Source of the DNA: Geobacillus proteiniphilus
Lineage (GTDB): Bacteria > Bacillota > Bacilli > Bacillales > Anoxybacillaceae
Assembly: GCF_001908025.1 (NCBI RefSeq)
Contig: NZ_MQMG01000022.1
Location: 1-52,882 of the forward strand
DNA length: 52,882 nt
Direction: 5' to 3'
Position 1 is the first letter of the stretch. Each line of letters begins with the position of its first letter. The notes beneath the pieces are model-generated. The model was not told where the DNA came from. It did no database searches and was given only the letters and a program-made list of their open reading frames with translations. A program made the position numbers and the translations under genes. Positions 7,743-17,850 of this stretch are shown piece after piece.

Positions 7743-9164
7743 TCACCTCATGCTCGGAAATAATGCCTCTGCTTCGCTCAGCTCTTTCGCTTTCCAAAGG
7801 GCAGCCGCTTTCTTTAAACATTCCTTGTACTCATGCTCTGGGTTGGAATCGATGACGATGCCCGCTCCAGCCTGTACATGCGCCAATCCGTCTTTGACGA
7901 CCATCGTTCGAATGGCGATGTTTAGCTCCATGTTTCCTTGAAAATCGATCCAACCGATCGAGCCCGTGTACAAGCCGCGGCGGACCGGTTCCAACTCTTC
8001 AATAATTTCCATTGTTCGCACTTTCGGGGCGCCGGTGATCGTCCCGCCGGGAAACATGGCGCGAATGACGGAAAACGCATCGTGCTCCGGCGCCATGGTG
8101 CCGGATACGTGAGAAACGATATGCATCACATGAGAATACTTTTCTACGGTCATCCATTCGTCAACTCGAACCGTCCCGTATGCACAGACGCGCCCAAGGT
8201 CATTCCGTTCAAGATCAACGAGCATGGCGTGCTCGGCCCGCTCCTTTTCACTCGCAAGCAACTTGCGAGCAATTTGTTCATCCTCTGCCGCCGTCCGACC
8301 GCGCGAACGTGTGCCGGCAATCGGCCGCGTCTCAAGACGCCATCCCCGCTTGCGGACGAGCAGCTCCGGCGAGCCGCTGACAACTTGAAATTCCGGGGTA
8401 TGCAAATACGCCATATAGGGTGATGGATTAAGGGCCCGCAACTGTTTGTAGACGGCAAATGGGTGTGTCAAAAGCGGCTGCGACTGGCGCACCGACAAAT
8501 TGACTTGGAACACATCGCCCGCCGCAATATAGCGTTGCACGCGGCGAACCGCATCCATAAACCTCTCTTTTGTCATTGAAACAGACGGCGCAGCTGTCGA
8601 GGCAGCAAGCGGCCAGACCAGCGCTTCATTCCGATCCTCGAGCCACATCCGTGCATGCCGCGCAAGCCGCCGGTTTGCCTCGCTTTCCTCCCCTTCATTC
8701 GCGTAGGCAAGCAAATGAAGCTGTTCAGTTTGGTGATCATAAATCGCTACGTCGTCAAAGAGGAAAAAATACATGAGCGGCAGCCGCAAATCATCTTGCG
8801 CGAGCACCGGGAGCCGTTCCAAATAGCGAACCGCATCATAGCTAATGAAACCGATCAGCCCGCCTTGGCAAGGCAACGACTCCCCCTCATCCGGCACGGC
8901 GAAACACCGAAGCCATTGCCGGAGCCCTTCGAGCGGCGAGCCATCAAGCACCGTTTCAACCCCGCGCTGCTTGATGATGAGCCGCCGCTCGTCAGCGCGG
9001 ATCACTCCGATCGGGTCAAGGCCGATAATGCTGTACCTTCCCCCTTGGCCGCTCTCAAGCAACACATGATGAGGCCGGCTATAGGCCAGCTGTTCGTACT
9101 GGCGGAACCAATCCCGTCCGCGATAATCGATAGTTCGTTTCAGTCGCCTGCGCCGCTGTTCCAT
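7743..9164 (-). CDS. pabB: Aminodeoxychorismate synthase component I
   Basis: This chorismate-using enzyme aminates chorismate to 4-amino-4-deoxychorismate with PabA. It has the N-terminal anthranilate-synthase-I region and the C-terminal chorismate-binding domain with [39 protein letters not shown] and GAGIV. The start at 9164 (473 residues) follows AAGGAGC at good spacing and matches the B. subtilis protein start. An open extension to 9209 reaches into the promoter and is rejected. It heads the pab-fol operon. Confidence 0.95.
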   Translation of the reverse strand: MEQRRRRLKRTIDYRGRDWFRQYEQLAYSRPHHVLLESGQGGRYSIIGLDPIGVIRADERRLIIKQRGVETVLDGSPLEGLRQWLRCFAVPDEGESLPCQGGLIGFISYDAVRYLERLPVLAQDDLRLPLMYFFLFDDVAIYDHQTEQLHLLAYANEGEESEANRRLARHARMWLEDRNEALVWPLAASTAAPSVSMTKERFMDAVRRVQRYIAAGDVFQVNLSVRQSQPLLTHPFAVYKQLRALNPSPYMAYLHTPEFQVVSGSPELLVRKRGWRLETRPIAGTRSRGRTAAEDEQIARKLLASEKERAEHAMLVDLERNDLGRVCAYGTVRVDEWMTVEKYSHVMHIVSHVSGTMAPEHDAFSVIRAMFPGGTITGAPKVRTMEIIEELEPVRRGLYTGSIGWIDFQGNMELNIAIRTMVVKDGLAHVQAGAGIVIDSNPEHEYKECLKKAAALWKAKELSEAEALFPSMR

Positions 9165-9200
9165 CCTCGTCAGCTCCTTACGATGTCCATAGTTACTTTT

Positions 9201-9229
9201 ATTGTACAATGATTGTCCGTCTGGGTCAC
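9201..9229 (-). promoter_or_regulatory. Sigma-A promoter of the pab-fol operon
   Basis: The sequence is GTGACC (9229-9224), 17 bp, then TACAAT (9206-9201). The -35 matches four of six consensus bases and the -10 five of six. It sits between the cysK terminator and the pabB start, where an operon promoter is expected. Confidence 0.6.
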
Positions 9230-9237
9230 CATCCTCG

Positions 9238-9269
9238 TAAAAAAATTCGACAGGGTTGCCCCTGCCGAA
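9238..9269 (-). terminator. Rho-independent terminator of cysK
   Basis: TTCGGCAGGG-GCAA-CCCTGTCGAA forms a 10-bp stem with one G-U pair, followed by seven T on the minus strand, 10 bp after the cysK stop. Confidence 0.9.
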
Positions 9270-9278
9270 AAAGTCTGC

Positions 9279-10205
9279 TTAGTCTTCAAATTGGTAAAGA
9301 GGCGTGCTCAAATAACGTTCGCCGTTGCTCGGGATGATGGCGAGCACTTTTTTCCCTTTGCCGAGCTCTTTCGCCACTTTCAATGCCGCATGAATCGCAG
9401 CGCCGGACGAAATGCCGCCGAGAATGCCTTCCTCGCGAGCCGCGCGGCGGGCCGCCGCAAACGCTTCTTCCGTCGTTACCGTAATAACCCCATCGTAAAT
9501 GCTCGTATCCAAAATATCTGGAACAAAGCCAGCGCCGATCCCTTGGATTTTGTGCGGGCCCGGTTTTCCTCCCGACAAGACTGGGGAATCGGCCGGTTCA
9601 ACGGCGTAAATTTTAATGTTTGGGTAAGCTTCGCGCAACACTTTGCCTGCTCCGGTGATCGTTCCGCCCGTGCCAACGCCGGCAACAAACGCATCAAGCT
9701 GGTCGCCCATTTGCTCCACGATCTCTTTCCCGGTCGTCAAGCGATGGATTTCCGGGTTCGCCTCGTTTTTAAATTGCTGCGGCATAAAGTAGCCGTGCTC
9801 GCGGACGAGCTCTTCCGCCTTTGCGATTGCTCCGCGCATCCCTTGTGCACCCGGTGTGAGCACAAGCTCGGCTCCATACGCCCGCAGCAGGTTGCGGCGC
9901 TCCAAGCTCATCGTATCCGGCATGACTAATACCGCCTTATACCCTTTCGCTGCTGCGACCATCGCCAATCCGATCCCAGTGTTGCCGCTTGTCGGCTCAA
10001 CGATCGTGTCGCCCGGCTTCAGCTTGCCCGCTTTTTCCGCCGCTTCAATCATCGCCAACGCAATCCGGTCTTTGACGCTGCTGCCCGGGTTCATAAATTC
10101 CAGTTTCAAATACACATCCGCGCTGTCTTCATCAACGATGCGGTTCAGTTTCACGGCCGGCGTATCGCCGATCAATTCGGTTATCGAGTTGACTGTGCGT
10201 GCCAT
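9279..10205 (-). CDS. cysK: Cysteine synthase (O-acetylserine sulfhydrylase)
   Basis: This is a 308-residue PLP enzyme making cysteine from O-acetylserine and sulfide. The PLP lysine lies in PGSSVKDR (Lys45). The substrate loop is [11 protein letters not shown], the phosphate-binding loop [11 protein letters not shown], and the C-terminus [12 protein letters not shown] is typical. The start at 10205 follows AGAGGTGG and gives the same length as the B. subtilis enzyme; the frame upstream runs through the promoter. It is flanked by its own promoter and terminator, so it is probably monocistronic. In Bacillus the gene is under CymR and interacts with it; I cannot place a CymR box with confidence. 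Confidence 0.96.
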   Translation of the reverse strand: MARTVNSITELIGDTPAVKLNRIVDEDSADVYLKLEFMNPGSSVKDRIALAMIEAAEKAGKLKPGDTIVEPTSGNTGIGLAMVAAAKGYKAVLVMPDTMSLERRNLLRAYGAELVLTPGAQGMRGAIAKAEELVREHGYFMPQQFKNEANPEIHRLTTGKEIVEQMGDQLDAFVAGVGTGGTITGAGKVLREAYPNIKIYAVEPADSPVLSGGKPGPHKIQGIGAGFVPDILDTSIYDGVITVTTEEAFAAARRAAREEGILGGISSGAAIHAALKVAKELGKGKKVLAIIPSNGERYLSTPLYQFED

Positions 10206-10248
10206 TGTTCCACCTCTAATCCCCATTAATTTTATCGACTTTGTCTCC

Positions 10249-10277
10249 AATGTATCAACTATTGGCGTAATTGTCAA
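10249..10277 (-). promoter_or_regulatory. Sigma-A promoter of cysK
   Basis: TTGACA (10277-10272), a 17-bp spacer, then TACATT (10254-10249). It is located between the hslO stop and the cysK Shine-Dalgarno sequence. Confidence 0.8.
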
Positions 10278-10291
10278 TCATTTTACTGTTT

Positions 10292-11176
10292 TCATTCTTT
10301 TTTCGCTAATCGTTTCAACTGTTCCAGCTCCGCTTTGTCGAAATGGTACGTTTCATTGCAAAAATGGCACGAAGCTTCCGCCTGCCCTTCTTTGTCGATG
10401 ATGTCTTGGATTTCCTCGGGCCCTAGGCTGATAAGGGCATCAGCGATCCGCTCGCGCGAACAGCGGCAGACGAATGACACCGGCATCGTCTCGAGCACAC
10501 GGACGCCTCCATCTCCCAACAGTTGTTCGAGCAGCTGTTCCGGGCTGAGCCCTCTTTCGATCATGCGCGACACGGGCGGAATTTGTTTCAGCCGCTCTTC
10601 AATGCGAGTGATCGTGTTCTCCTCCGTCCCGGGCATCAACTGGATAATAAATCCTCCGGCGGCTCGGATGGTATGGTCGGGATTGACGAGCACCCCGACG
10701 CCAACCGATGACGGAATTTGTTCGGACGAAGCAAAATAATACGTAAAATCATCGCCAAGCTCCCCGGAGATAAGCGGCACTTGTCCGGTGAAAAAGTCGC
10801 GCAGCCCAAGATCCTTCACAACCGTCAACATCCCATTTTTGCCGACCGCCCGTGCCACATCAAGTTTCCCGTGCTCGTTCAGCTCAAAATGCACATGCGG
10901 ATTCGTTACATAGCCACGCACTTCCCCTCTGGCGTTGCTGTCGACCAAAATGACGCCGATCGGGCCGCCGCCGTCAATTTTAATCGTCAACGTTTCCTCG
11001 CCTTTCAGCATCGCTCCCATCATAACACCGGCGGTCAACGCTCGACCAAGGGCCGCTGAGGCGGTCGGCCATGTTTGGTGGCGGCGTTGCGCCTCGGCGA
11101 CAGTTTCCGTCGTTCTTGCGGCATACGCTCTCACTTGTCCATTGTAAGCGAGTGCTTTGACTAAGTAGTCTCCCAT
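10292..11176 (-). CDS. hslO: 33 kDa redox-regulated chaperonin (Hsp33)
   Basis: Hsp33 is a cytoplasmic holdase activated by oxidation of a zinc site. The four zinc cysteines are present at the C-terminus as CRC (about residues 237 and 239) and CHFC (270 and 273). The N-terminal domain begins [10 protein letters not shown] and contains RAYAARTTE and [14 protein letters not shown] chose 11176 (294 residues) to match B. subtilis. ATGs at 11182 and 11194 are in frame, and the latter overlaps the coaX stop as ATGA. It is cotranscribed with coaX. Confidence 0.95.
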   Translation of the reverse strand: MGDYLVKALAYNGQVRAYAARTTETVAEAQRRHQTWPTASAALGRALTAGVMMGAMLKGEETLTIKIDGGGPIGVILVDSNARGEVRGYVTNPHVHFELNEHGKLDVARAVGKNGMLTVVKDLGLRDFFTGQVPLISGELGDDFTYYFASSEQIPSSVGVGVLVNPDHTIRAAGGFIIQLMPGTEENTITRIEERLKQIPPVSRMIERGLSPEQLLEQLLGDGGVRVLETMPVSFVCRCSRERIADALISLGPEEIQDIIDKEGQAEASCHFCNETYHFDKAELEQLKRLAKKE

Positions 11177-11190
11177 CTTCATCAAGCCTT

Positions 11191-11967
11191 TCATCCTTTT
11201 TTCTCGGTGTTTTTCTCGTACAACAATTTTAAGCCAGTCAGCGTCAAAAACGGATCAACGACATCGATGATGTCCGATTCGCTGGCAATGAGTGGAGCTA
11301 GGCCGCCGGTGGCAATCACCTTCGGCGGGATTTTGCTTTTCGCCTTCATTCGCGACACGATGCCTTCCACTTGTCCGACATAACCGTATAAAATACCGGC
11401 TTGCATGGCGCTGACCGTATTTTTGCCGATGATATCATCCGGGCGGGCGATTTCAATGCGCGGCAATTTCGCCGCCCGCGCAAACAGAGCCTCTGTCGAG
11501 ATCATAATTCCCGGGGCAATGGCCCCTCCCATATATTGTTTATGTTCATTAATATAACAATACGTCGTCGCCGTGCCAAAATCGACGATAATCAGCGGAC
11601 TGCCGTACAAATGGATGCCGGCGACCGCGTTGACAATCCGGTCGGCACCCACCTCACGCGGATTGTCATATTTGATGTCGAGCCCGGTTTTAATGCCCGG
11701 ACCGACGATGAGCGGTTTGATATGGAAATATTTTAGACACATGCGTTCAAGAGCAAACATAATCGGCGGCACGACCGAGGAAATGATGATGCCTCGAATG
11801 TCGGAAAACTGCAAGCCGACATGGTTCAAGAGCGCTTTGATCATCATGCCGTATTCGTCTTCCGTTTTCCCCCGGCTCGTTTCAATGCGCCAATGATGTT
11901 TCAGTTCGTCCCCGTCATACACCCCTAACACCGTGTTTGTATTGCCGACGTCCAATACAAAAATCAT
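11191..11967 (-). CDS. coaX: Type III pantothenate kinase
   Basis: The enzyme phosphorylates pantothenate in the first step of coenzyme A synthesis. Members belong to the ASKHA fold and need a monovalent cation. Visible motifs are the N-terminal [23 protein letters not shown] and DFGTATTY. The start at 11967 (258 residues) follows GAGGAATGAAGCG; a longer frame to 12003 lacks support. The 3' end overlaps the upstream-most hslO ATG. It lies between ftsH and hslO as in B. subtilis. Confidence 0.95.
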   Translation of the reverse strand: MIFVLDVGNTNTVLGVYDGDELKHHWRIETSRGKTEDEYGMMIKALLNHVGLQFSDIRGIIISSVVPPIMFALERMCLKYFHIKPLIVGPGIKTGLDIKYDNPREVGADRIVNAVAGIHLYGSPLIIVDFGTATTYCYINEHKQYMGGAIAPGIMISTEALFARAAKLPRIEIARPDDIIGKNTVSAMQAGILYGYVGQVEGIVSRMKAKSKIPPKVIATGGLAPLIASESDIIDVVDPFLTLTGLKLLYEKNTEKKG

Positions 11968-12013
11968 CGCTTCATTCCTCGCTTTTCCTCGATAAATTCC
12001 CATTCTTTATCAT

Positions 12014-12041
12014 ATCATACTTACGGGAAAAAAACTGTCCT
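12014..12041 (-). promoter_or_regulatory. Possible sigma-A promoter of coaX-hslO
   Basis: AGGACA (12041-12036), 16 bp, TATGAT (12019-12014). The -35 is weak (four of six) and the -10 good. It lies directly after the ftsH terminator. Confidence 0.5.
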
Positions 12042-12061
12042 TCTTTCCCTGGGCCGCCGGC

Positions 12062-12092
12062 AAAAAAAAAGATGCCTCCGAACAGAGACATC
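12062..12092 (-). terminator. Rho-independent terminator of ftsH
   Basis: GATGTCTC and GGAGGCATC arms pair (with one G-U), followed by nine T on the minus strand. It begins 3 bp after the ftsH stop codon. Confidence 0.9.
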
Positions 12093-12094
12093 GA

Positions 12095-13993
12095 TTACTC
12101 CTCTTTCTTTTGGATGTTGATTTTCACATCGCCGTCGCTTTTGCCGGCCTCCTCGCGCCCGTTCCGGTCTTTGGGCAGCGTGCCATGTTCGAACAAATGT
12201 TTAATTTGCTCCGCATCGAGCGTCTCGACTTCTAACAGCGTGTTGGCGATCAAATCCAATTTGTCCCGATGTTGGGTCAAAATTTGTTTCGCTTTTTCAT
12301 AGCACTCTTTAATGATGCGCTGAATCTCTAAGTCAATTTCATAAGCGATTTTGTCGCTGTAGTTTTGCTCGTTGTGTAAGTCACGTCCTAAAAACACTTG
12401 CCCGCTCGGTTGGCCGAATTGAAGCGGACCAAGCTTTTCGCTCATGCCAAACTCCGTCACCATCCGGCGCGCGATGTTTGTCGCCCGCTGAAAATCGTTA
12501 TGGGCCCCTGTACTCACTTCATTGAACACGATTTCCTCGGCAACGCGCCCGCCGAGCAGTCCGGTGATTTTATCCATCAGTTCGGCTTTCGTCATAAAGT
12601 AGCGGTCTTCTTTCGGCAGCATGACCGCATAACCCCCGGCTTGGCCGCGCGGCACAATCGTCACTTTATGCACCATTTCCGCATCGGCGAGCACCATGCC
12701 GATGACCGTATGCCCAGCTTCGTGAAACGCGACGATGCGCCGTTCTTTTTCCGAAATGACGCGGCTTTTTTTCGCCGGTCCGGCAATCACCCGGTCCGTC
12801 GCCTCGTCGATGTCGCTCATATCAATTTTCTTTTTGTTGCGGCGCGCCGCAACGAGCGCCGCCTCATTCAGCAAGTTTTCCAAGTCGGCGCCGGAAAATC
12901 CAGGCGTCCGCATCGCGATCGTCTTCAAGTCAACCGATTCATCGAGCGGCTTGTTGCGGGCATGCACGCGCAGCACCGCTTCACGCCCTTTGACGTCCGG
13001 GCGGTCGACGGTGATTTGCCGGTCGAAGCGACCCGGGCGCAACAGCGCCGGGTCTAAAATGTCCGGCCGGTTGGTCGCCGCGATAATAATGATCCCTTCG
13101 TTGCCGTTAAAGCCGTCCATTTCGACAAGCAGTTGGTTGAGCGTCTGCTCACGCTCGTCATGGCCACCGCCAAGGCCGGCGCCGCGCTGGCGGCCGACGG
13201 CGTCGATCTCATCAATGAAGATGATGCACGGGGCATTTTTTTTCGCCGTCTCAAACAAGTCGCGCACCCGCGATGCCCCGACCCCGACGAACATTTCCAC
13301 GAAATCCGACCCGCTGATCGAGAAAAACGGCACGCCCGCTTCTCCGGCAACCGCGCGCGCCAACAACGTTTTCCCGGTTCCGGGCGGCCCAACGAGCAAT
13401 ACCCCTTTCGGAATGCGGGCGCCAAGTTCTGCAAACTTGCGCGGATCTTTTAAAAACTCGACGATTTCCACCAACTCTTCCTTTTCCTCATCCGCCCCAG
13501 CCACATCGCGGAAGCGGACTTTCCGCTTGTCATCCGTATACAGCCGCGCCCGGCTTTTGCCGAAATTCATCACCCGGCTGCCGCCGCCCTGTGCCTGGTT
13601 CAAAAGGAAGAAGAACAAAATAAAAATAATAACAAACGGGATGATAGAAGTGAAAAACGTCACCCATCCGCTCGTTTCGTCCGCTGGCACGACTTCCACC
13701 CGCGTCCGCGCCGCCGCCGCATCGATGCGGTCAAGCACTTTGTCACTGTTCATGACGTAGGTGGAAAAGTACTGCCCTTCGCTATATGTTTTCAACTGGC
13801 CTTTGATTTCATATACGCCGCGCTCCGGCTTAATGGAAAACGACTTGACATCCCCGTTTTCCAGATGAGTAATGAACGCATCGTACGTCATCGGCTCCGT
13901 TCGCTGGTTCGTGCCGTTAAAAAAGCTGACGACGCCGATCACGACGAGGAAAATCAGCAAATAAAAGATGGTATTGCGGAAAATCCGGTTCAT
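12095..13993 (-). CDS. ftsH: ATP-dependent zinc metalloprotease FtsH
   Basis: This is a 632-residue membrane-anchored AAA+ protease that degrades membrane and regulatory proteins. Two transmembrane helices are visible at about residues 7-25 and 111-132, with an extracytoplasmic domain between. The AAA module has Walker A GPPGTGKT (202-209), Walker [11 protein letters not shown] (257-266) and the second region of homology [19 protein letters not shown] (306-324). The zinc site HEAGH is at 424-428. The start ATG follows GGGAGGAGG. It lies downstream of hpt with its own promoter, as in Bacillus, where the tilS-hpt-ftsH order is conserved. Confidence 0.97.
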   Translation of the reverse strand: MNRIFRNTIFYLLIFLVVIGVVSFFNGTNQRTEPMTYDAFITHLENGDVKSFSIKPERGVYEIKGQLKTYSEGQYFSTYVMNSDKVLDRIDAAAARTRVEVVPADETSGWVTFFTSIIPFVIIFILFFFLLNQAQGGGSRVMNFGKSRARLYTDDKRKVRFRDVAGADEEKEELVEIVEFLKDPRKFAELGARIPKGVLLVGPPGTGKTLLARAVAGEAGVPFFSISGSDFVEMFVGVGASRVRDLFETAKKNAPCIIFIDEIDAVGRQRGAGLGGGHDEREQTLNQLLVEMDGFNGNEGIIIIAATNRPDILDPALLRPGRFDRQITVDRPDVKGREAVLRVHARNKPLDESVDLKTIAMRTPGFSGADLENLLNEAALVAARRNKKKIDMSDIDEATDRVIAGPAKKSRVISEKERRIVAFHEAGHTVIGMVLADAEMVHKVTIVPRGQAGGYAVMLPKEDRYFMTKAELMDKITGLLGGRVAEEIVFNEVSTGAHNDFQRATNIARRMVTEFGMSEKLGPLQFGQPSGQVFLGRDLHNEQNYSDKIAYEIDLEIQRIIKECYEKAKQILTQHRDKLDLIANTLLEVETLDAEQIKHLFEHGTLPKDRNGREEAGKSDGDVKINIQKKEE

Positions 13994-14034
13994 TTCTTGC
14001 CTCCTCCCATATGAAACACACTATACTCAATACT

Positions 14035-14063
14035 ATCATAGAAATTTGTTTAAATACAAACAA
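14035..14063 (-). promoter_or_regulatory. Possible ftsH promoter with an inverted repeat
   Basis: TTGTTT (14063-14058), 17 bp, TATGAT (14040-14035). The -35 is one arm of a perfect inverted repeat TTGTTT-GTATTT-AAACAA at 14046-14063, which could be an operator. No regulator is known to me for this sequence. Confidence 0.5.
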
Positions 14064-14087
14064 TTCGGCCGTCGCCCAGCAACCGTT

Positions 14088-14633
14088 CTACTTTTGGTAC
14101 ACTTCCGGCTTTAAGACGCCGATAAACGGGAGGTTGCGGTATTTTTCCGCGTAATCGAGCCCGTAGCCGACGACGAATTCATCCGGGACGGTAAATCCGG
14201 TGTAATCGGCTTGAATGTCCGCCTTCCGCCCAGACGGCTTGTCAAGAAGCGTGACGATTTTGATCGAATTCGCCTTCCGGTAGCGAAACAAGTCGACCAA
14301 ATAGCTGAGCGTCAGCCCGCTGTCAATAATATCCTCAATGATCAAAATATCCCGTCCTTCGACGGATGTGTTCAAGTCTTTGACGATTTTCACTTCGCCG
14401 GATGAAACGGTCGCATTGCCATAGCTTGATACGTCCATAAAATCCATTTCCAAATATGTATCAATATGTTTGAGCAAGTCGGCCATAAACGGCATCGCCC
14501 CTTTGAGGACGCCGACAGCGAGCGGAAAACGGCCTTCATATTCTTTCGTTAACAAACCGCCGAGTTCTTTGACTTTTGCCTGAATTTCCTCTTCAGTGAT
14601 CAACACTTTTTGAATATCGTCTTTCATCCCCAT
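14088..14633 (-). CDS. hpt: Hypoxanthine phosphoribosyltransferase
   Basis: This purine salvage enzyme converts hypoxanthine and guanine with PRPP to IMP and GMP. The PRPP loop [13 protein letters not shown] is at about residues 97-109, with SSYGNAT before it. In Bacillus it also binds TilS, and the two help activate ftsH transcription. The start at 14633 (181 residues) follows AGGAGG with 7-nt spacing; the open extension to 14738 lies inside tilS. The stop lies just upstream of the ftsH promoter with no clear terminator. Confidence 0.95.
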   Translation of the reverse strand: MGMKDDIQKVLITEEEIQAKVKELGGLLTKEYEGRFPLAVGVLKGAMPFMADLLKHIDTYLEMDFMDVSSYGNATVSSGEVKIVKDLNTSVEGRDILIIEDIIDSGLTLSYLVDLFRYRKANSIKIVTLLDKPSGRKADIQADYTGFTVPDEFVVGYGLDYAEKYRNLPFIGVLKPEVYQK

Positions 14634-14644
14634 CTTTTTTCCTC

Positions 14645-16039
14645 CTAGCTGTTCATCGCCTGATAGTGCAGCAAAATATAGCGGGCTTGCCCACGGTTTT
14701 GCGCTTCCAAAGCCGATTTTTTCAAGCCGGGCACCCAAAGGATACGGCCGTCGGCATCTTCGACAATCGGCCAGCGATCCCTTTCCATCCGCGGAATTTT
14801 TGCTTCAATGAAAATTTCTTTCAATTTTTTCGTGCCTCCCGTCCCCTTGAGCACCATCCGGTCGCCGCGCCGACGCGTCCGCACGCGAAGCGGCAAGGAG
14901 ACGGAAGCAGGATCCACGACGAACCAATCATTCCCGGCCTGCTTTCTTGGATAGTGTTCCCCAAATTCACTGATGATTGCATAGCCGTTTGGGAGGGGCA
15001 ATAGCGCCGGAACCGGCAGTTCAAACCAATAGCCTTTCTCGCCGCTTTCTGCGCCAAAAGTAAACAAACAGCGGTCGTACGAGCGAATCACTTTGAGCCC
15101 TTTTGGCAAATCGATCATTCCGGAAGGGCGGCCGCGCTCACAAAGCATCAGTATATGGCCGATATGTACGGAAGTCAATGTCGGCGGAACGCCGCCATAA
15201 AGACGGAGAAGCAACCGCTGCAGCACTCGGCGCTGCAGCGGTCGCGGCAGCGCCAAAAATGGTCCGATGGAAAGCGCCGCATCGCGATGTTGTTTTTCCA
15301 TTACTTTATTCAGCGCGTCCGCGGCTAATTCCTCCAAAAATTGCTCATCTTCCGCCATCATTTCGCTGTATTGCTGAAACCGCTCGTGCAGGCGCGGATT
15401 TTCCTGCCGTAGCAACGGGACGATATGATGGCGGAACCGGTTGCGCGTATAATCGTCTTTTTCATTGCTCGGATCGCGGCGCGGAGAGAGCCCCATCTGC
15501 TGGCAATACGCTTCAATCTCCGCCCGGCTGACAGCCAAAAACGGACGGATGAGATAGCCGCCGTGAAACGGCCGTTTGACGGGAATGCCAGCGTATCCTT
15601 TGCTTGTGCTGCCGCGCACAAGCCGCATTAAAATCGTCTCAACTTGATCGTCGCCATGATGGCCTACGGCGACGTACCCCGCTTGATGCTTTTCCATCAG
15701 TTCGGCAAAAAAGCGGTAGCGGCAGATCCGCGCCGCCTCTTGGGCACCGAGGCCCGTGCGGCGCTGAAAGGCCGGGACGTCGATTTGCGCGGTCTCACAT
15801 AAAATACGGCGCTCCACGCAAAAACGTTTCACAAACTCCATCTCTTCTTCTGACTCCCGCCCGCGAAACATATGGTCAACATGGGCGGCTATGACCTGAA
15901 GCTTCCATTCGTCGCGCAGCGACAAAAAAACGTGCAGCAACGCAAGCGAATCCGGGCCTCCGGAGACGCCAACGATGACGGCCGCTCCTTCTGAAAGCAG
16001 TTGATGCCTGTGGATAAAGGCGCGCACTTTGTCGATCAT
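14645..16039 (-). CDS. tilS: tRNA(Ile)-lysidine synthetase
   Basis: The enzyme converts C34 of the tRNA-Ile CAU anticodon to lysidine using ATP and lysine, changing codon reading from AUG to AUA. The N-terminal PP-loop ATPase motif VSGGPDS is at residues 25-31, with [14 protein letters not shown] and DYTRNRFRH in the catalytic domain. The C-terminal recognition domain ends [12 protein letters not shown] and LWVPGL. The start at 16039 follows AGAGGT and gives 464 residues, the length I recall for the Geobacillus enzyme. The upstream open frame overlaps yabT and is not used. Confidence 0.96.
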   Translation of the reverse strand: MIDKVRAFIHRHQLLSEGAAVIVGVSGGPDSLALLHVFLSLRDEWKLQVIAAHVDHMFRGRESEEEMEFVKRFCVERRILCETAQIDVPAFQRRTGLGAQEAARICRYRFFAELMEKHQAGYVAVGHHGDDQVETILMRLVRGSTSKGYAGIPVKRPFHGGYLIRPFLAVSRAEIEAYCQQMGLSPRRDPSNEKDDYTRNRFRHHIVPLLRQENPRLHERFQQYSEMMAEDEQFLEELAADALNKVMEKQHRDAALSIGPFLALPRPLQRRVLQRLLLRLYGGVPPTLTSVHIGHILMLCERGRPSGMIDLPKGLKVIRSYDRCLFTFGAESGEKGYWFELPVPALLPLPNGYAIISEFGEHYPRKQAGNDWFVVDPASVSLPLRVRTRRRGDRMVLKGTGGTKKLKEIFIEAKIPRMERDRWPIVEDADGRILWVPGLKKSALEAQNRGQARYILLHYQAMNS

Positions 16040-16107
16040 CCGAGCCAACCTCTTTGCGTTTCTTTCAGCTTCATCGTAACACGTCCGCCCTGTTTTCTCA
16101 AAAAAAA

Positions 16108-17082
16108 TTACATCGCCAGCTGCCAATATATATAAAAGGCATAGGCGCCCAGCAATGCGGCGGCGATGACCACCGTTTCGACAATCCCTCTCGCTTGGCG
16201 GCGCCGTTTCACCTGCCGCCCCGACCGACGGCTTGGCACTGCCTTTCTTTCGTTTTCCGCCGATGTATGGCGGGAAGAGGCGGCCAATAAGTCGCGACGC
16301 ATATCGGCCGCCTTTCGATATCGGCCGTCAAGCGCCTTTTGCAGCACCTCCTTGTATCGGGTTAAAAAGCGGTCCGTTTCGATGATGGACAACAGCTGCG
16401 CCCGACCGTCACCCTTTTTCTCAATCGGCCCCGGGCAGCAAGAAGAAATCATCACCATCGCCGCCGCAAACAAGTCGTAAGATGGCTCCGCTTTGCGCGA
16501 TCCAAGCCCCCAATAGCCGCGGTCATACAGCTCAGTAAACTCTTTTACCGCCCTTCCTTGCAGCGTCGTCCCGCCCACATCAAGCAACCGAACCGACGGC
16601 GGCGACCCGGTAACGATCAAATTATCCGGCTTTAAATCCCCAAATACCCATCCTTCTTGATGAAGCCGATCAAGCACCGACAACAGCTGCATCACGAGCA
16701 CGGGCGCCCATTCTTTTCCACGGCGGCGGATGAAAGCAGCGAAATTCTCCCCTTCAATATACTCCATCACATAAAACGGGATCGTCTCCCGCGCAAACGG
16801 GCTTTGCCAGTCATCGGCTTCCAGCAAAGAAGGCCCGAGGGCGGCTCCCTGGACCTTAGCAAAACGGCGCAATATATTCATTTCCGATGCCAATGACGCA
16901 TAGTCATCGCTCAACTTGACGGCGACGCGAGTCCGGCCGTTCTCCGCCAAATAGACGACGCCGTTCGCCCCGCTGCCAAGCCGCCGCAGCAGCCGGTAGG
17001 AACGGCCGTGCCATTTCCCAGTGATGACCGTACCAGGCGGCAAATTACAAAGACGATTCTTCGATGTATGGCTCATCGCCAT
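16108..17082 (-). CDS. yabT: Membrane-anchored serine/threonine protein kinase (YabT-like)
   Basis: This 324-residue Hanks-type kinase has a C-terminal transmembrane helix (about 301-320) preceded by a strongly basic linker (RRSGRQVKRRRQARG). The glycine-rich loop is LGSGANGVVY, the catalytic loop FGDLKPDNL and the DFG position reads DVG. The usual HRD histidine-arginine pair is therefore replaced, so activation-loop control probably differs from RD kinases. B. subtilis YabT is made during sporulation, sits at the septum and is stimulated by DNA. It overlaps the end of yabS by 38 bp. Confidence 0.9.
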   Translation of the reverse strand: MAMSHTSKNRLCNLPPGTVITGKWHGRSYRLLRRLGSGANGVVYLAENGRTRVAVKLSDDYASLASEMNILRRFAKVQGAALGPSLLEADDWQSPFARETIPFYVMEYIEGENFAAFIRRRGKEWAPVLVMQLLSVLDRLHQEGWVFGDLKPDNLIVTGSPPSVRLLDVGGTTLQGRAVKEFTELYDRGYWGLGSRKAEPSYDLFAAAMVMISSCCPGPIEKKGDGRAQLLSIIETDRFLTRYKEVLQKALDGRYRKAADMRRDLLAASSRHTSAENERKAVPSRRSGRQVKRRRQARGIVETVVIAAALLGAYAFYIYWQLAM

Positions 17083-17785
17083 CGCCGATCCAGCTCCTTA
17101 ACGACCGTTTACGCTCAAAATAGGCGATTGCCTCACGCAGCGCCGGTCCGGTCGGCGTCAGCCCGCCCGACGCCAATTTCGGAAAGATAGTGGACAACTC
17201 TTCAATCCTTGGCGTCCAGTCGATCATTTTTTCGGCGTGCGCCCGTTTTCCCGGGAAGATGAACACCGAAAAGCGGTTTTCGCCCATGCGCGCATTTAAG
17301 CTGAGCGATAAATCGATGAGCGCCTCTTTGACGGTCGGCAGTTTTGTTTTCATGCTCCCGCTCGTATCGATCAAAATGAGCACATCAAGGGCAACCGTTT
17401 CCCCGAGTTCATCGACGACTTCCATCACTTGGCCGCGCTTGTCCGGCGGCAAGTCCTCAAGCGAAACGTCAGAACCAAAGATTTGTTTCAACTCGCGATT
17501 GACGAGCCCTTGCAACGTCTGAGTCATCGCTTGGCGCGTCACCATTTGCACGGTTTGCGACAGCTGTTTCGCGTACACGACTTGGCTCATCCCGCCGCCA
17601 GCCGCGGCGATCGCTTCAATTTCCCGCCGTCCGTTTTCATCCATCGCACCTTGGTCCAAGATGCCGATCACGTTCACCGTAATGCCTTGCTCACGGGCTA
17701 GCGCCGCCATGGCGGCTGGGTCCTCACCATGGTTGGAGCAGCCATCGGTAATGAGCAAAATTTGCCGCAACGTTCCCTTTCGCAC
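17045..17785 (-). CDS. yabS: VWA-domain protein (YabS-like)
   Basis: The protein has a von Willebrand A-like fold with the MIDAS-type motif DTSGSM around residue 138. A separate N-terminal block, LLITDGCSNHGEDP, resembles another metal-site region, so strand order looks circularly permuted compared with a standard VWA domain. The GTG start at 17785 (246 residues) follows AAGGAGGGG; an ATG at 17821 has no ribosome site. It lies between spoIIE and yabT as in B. subtilis. Its biochemical role is unknown; sporulation linkage is from context. Confidence 0.88.
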   Translation of the reverse strand: MRKGTLRQILLITDGCSNHGEDPAAMAALAREQGITVNVIGILDQGAMDENGRREIEAIAAAGGGMSQVVYAKQLSQTVQMVTRQAMTQTLQGLVNRELKQIFGSDVSLEDLPPDKRGQVMEVVDELGETVALDVLILIDTSGSMKTKLPTVKEALIDLSLSLNARMGENRFSVFIFPGKRAHAEKMIDWTPRIEELSTIFPKLASGGLTPTGPALREAIAYFERKRSLRSWIGDGDEPYIEESSL

Positions 17786-17850
17786 GTTCGTTCCCCTCCT
17801 TGGCGAATGTATTACCATCATCGCCGCAGGGGAACGTTTTTATACGCTAG

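Noticed and set aside
12735-13760. Plus-strand ORF of 341 codons
   Set aside because: It is fully antisense to ftsH; composition is Ser/Arg rich as expected for the complement of a GC-biased gene.
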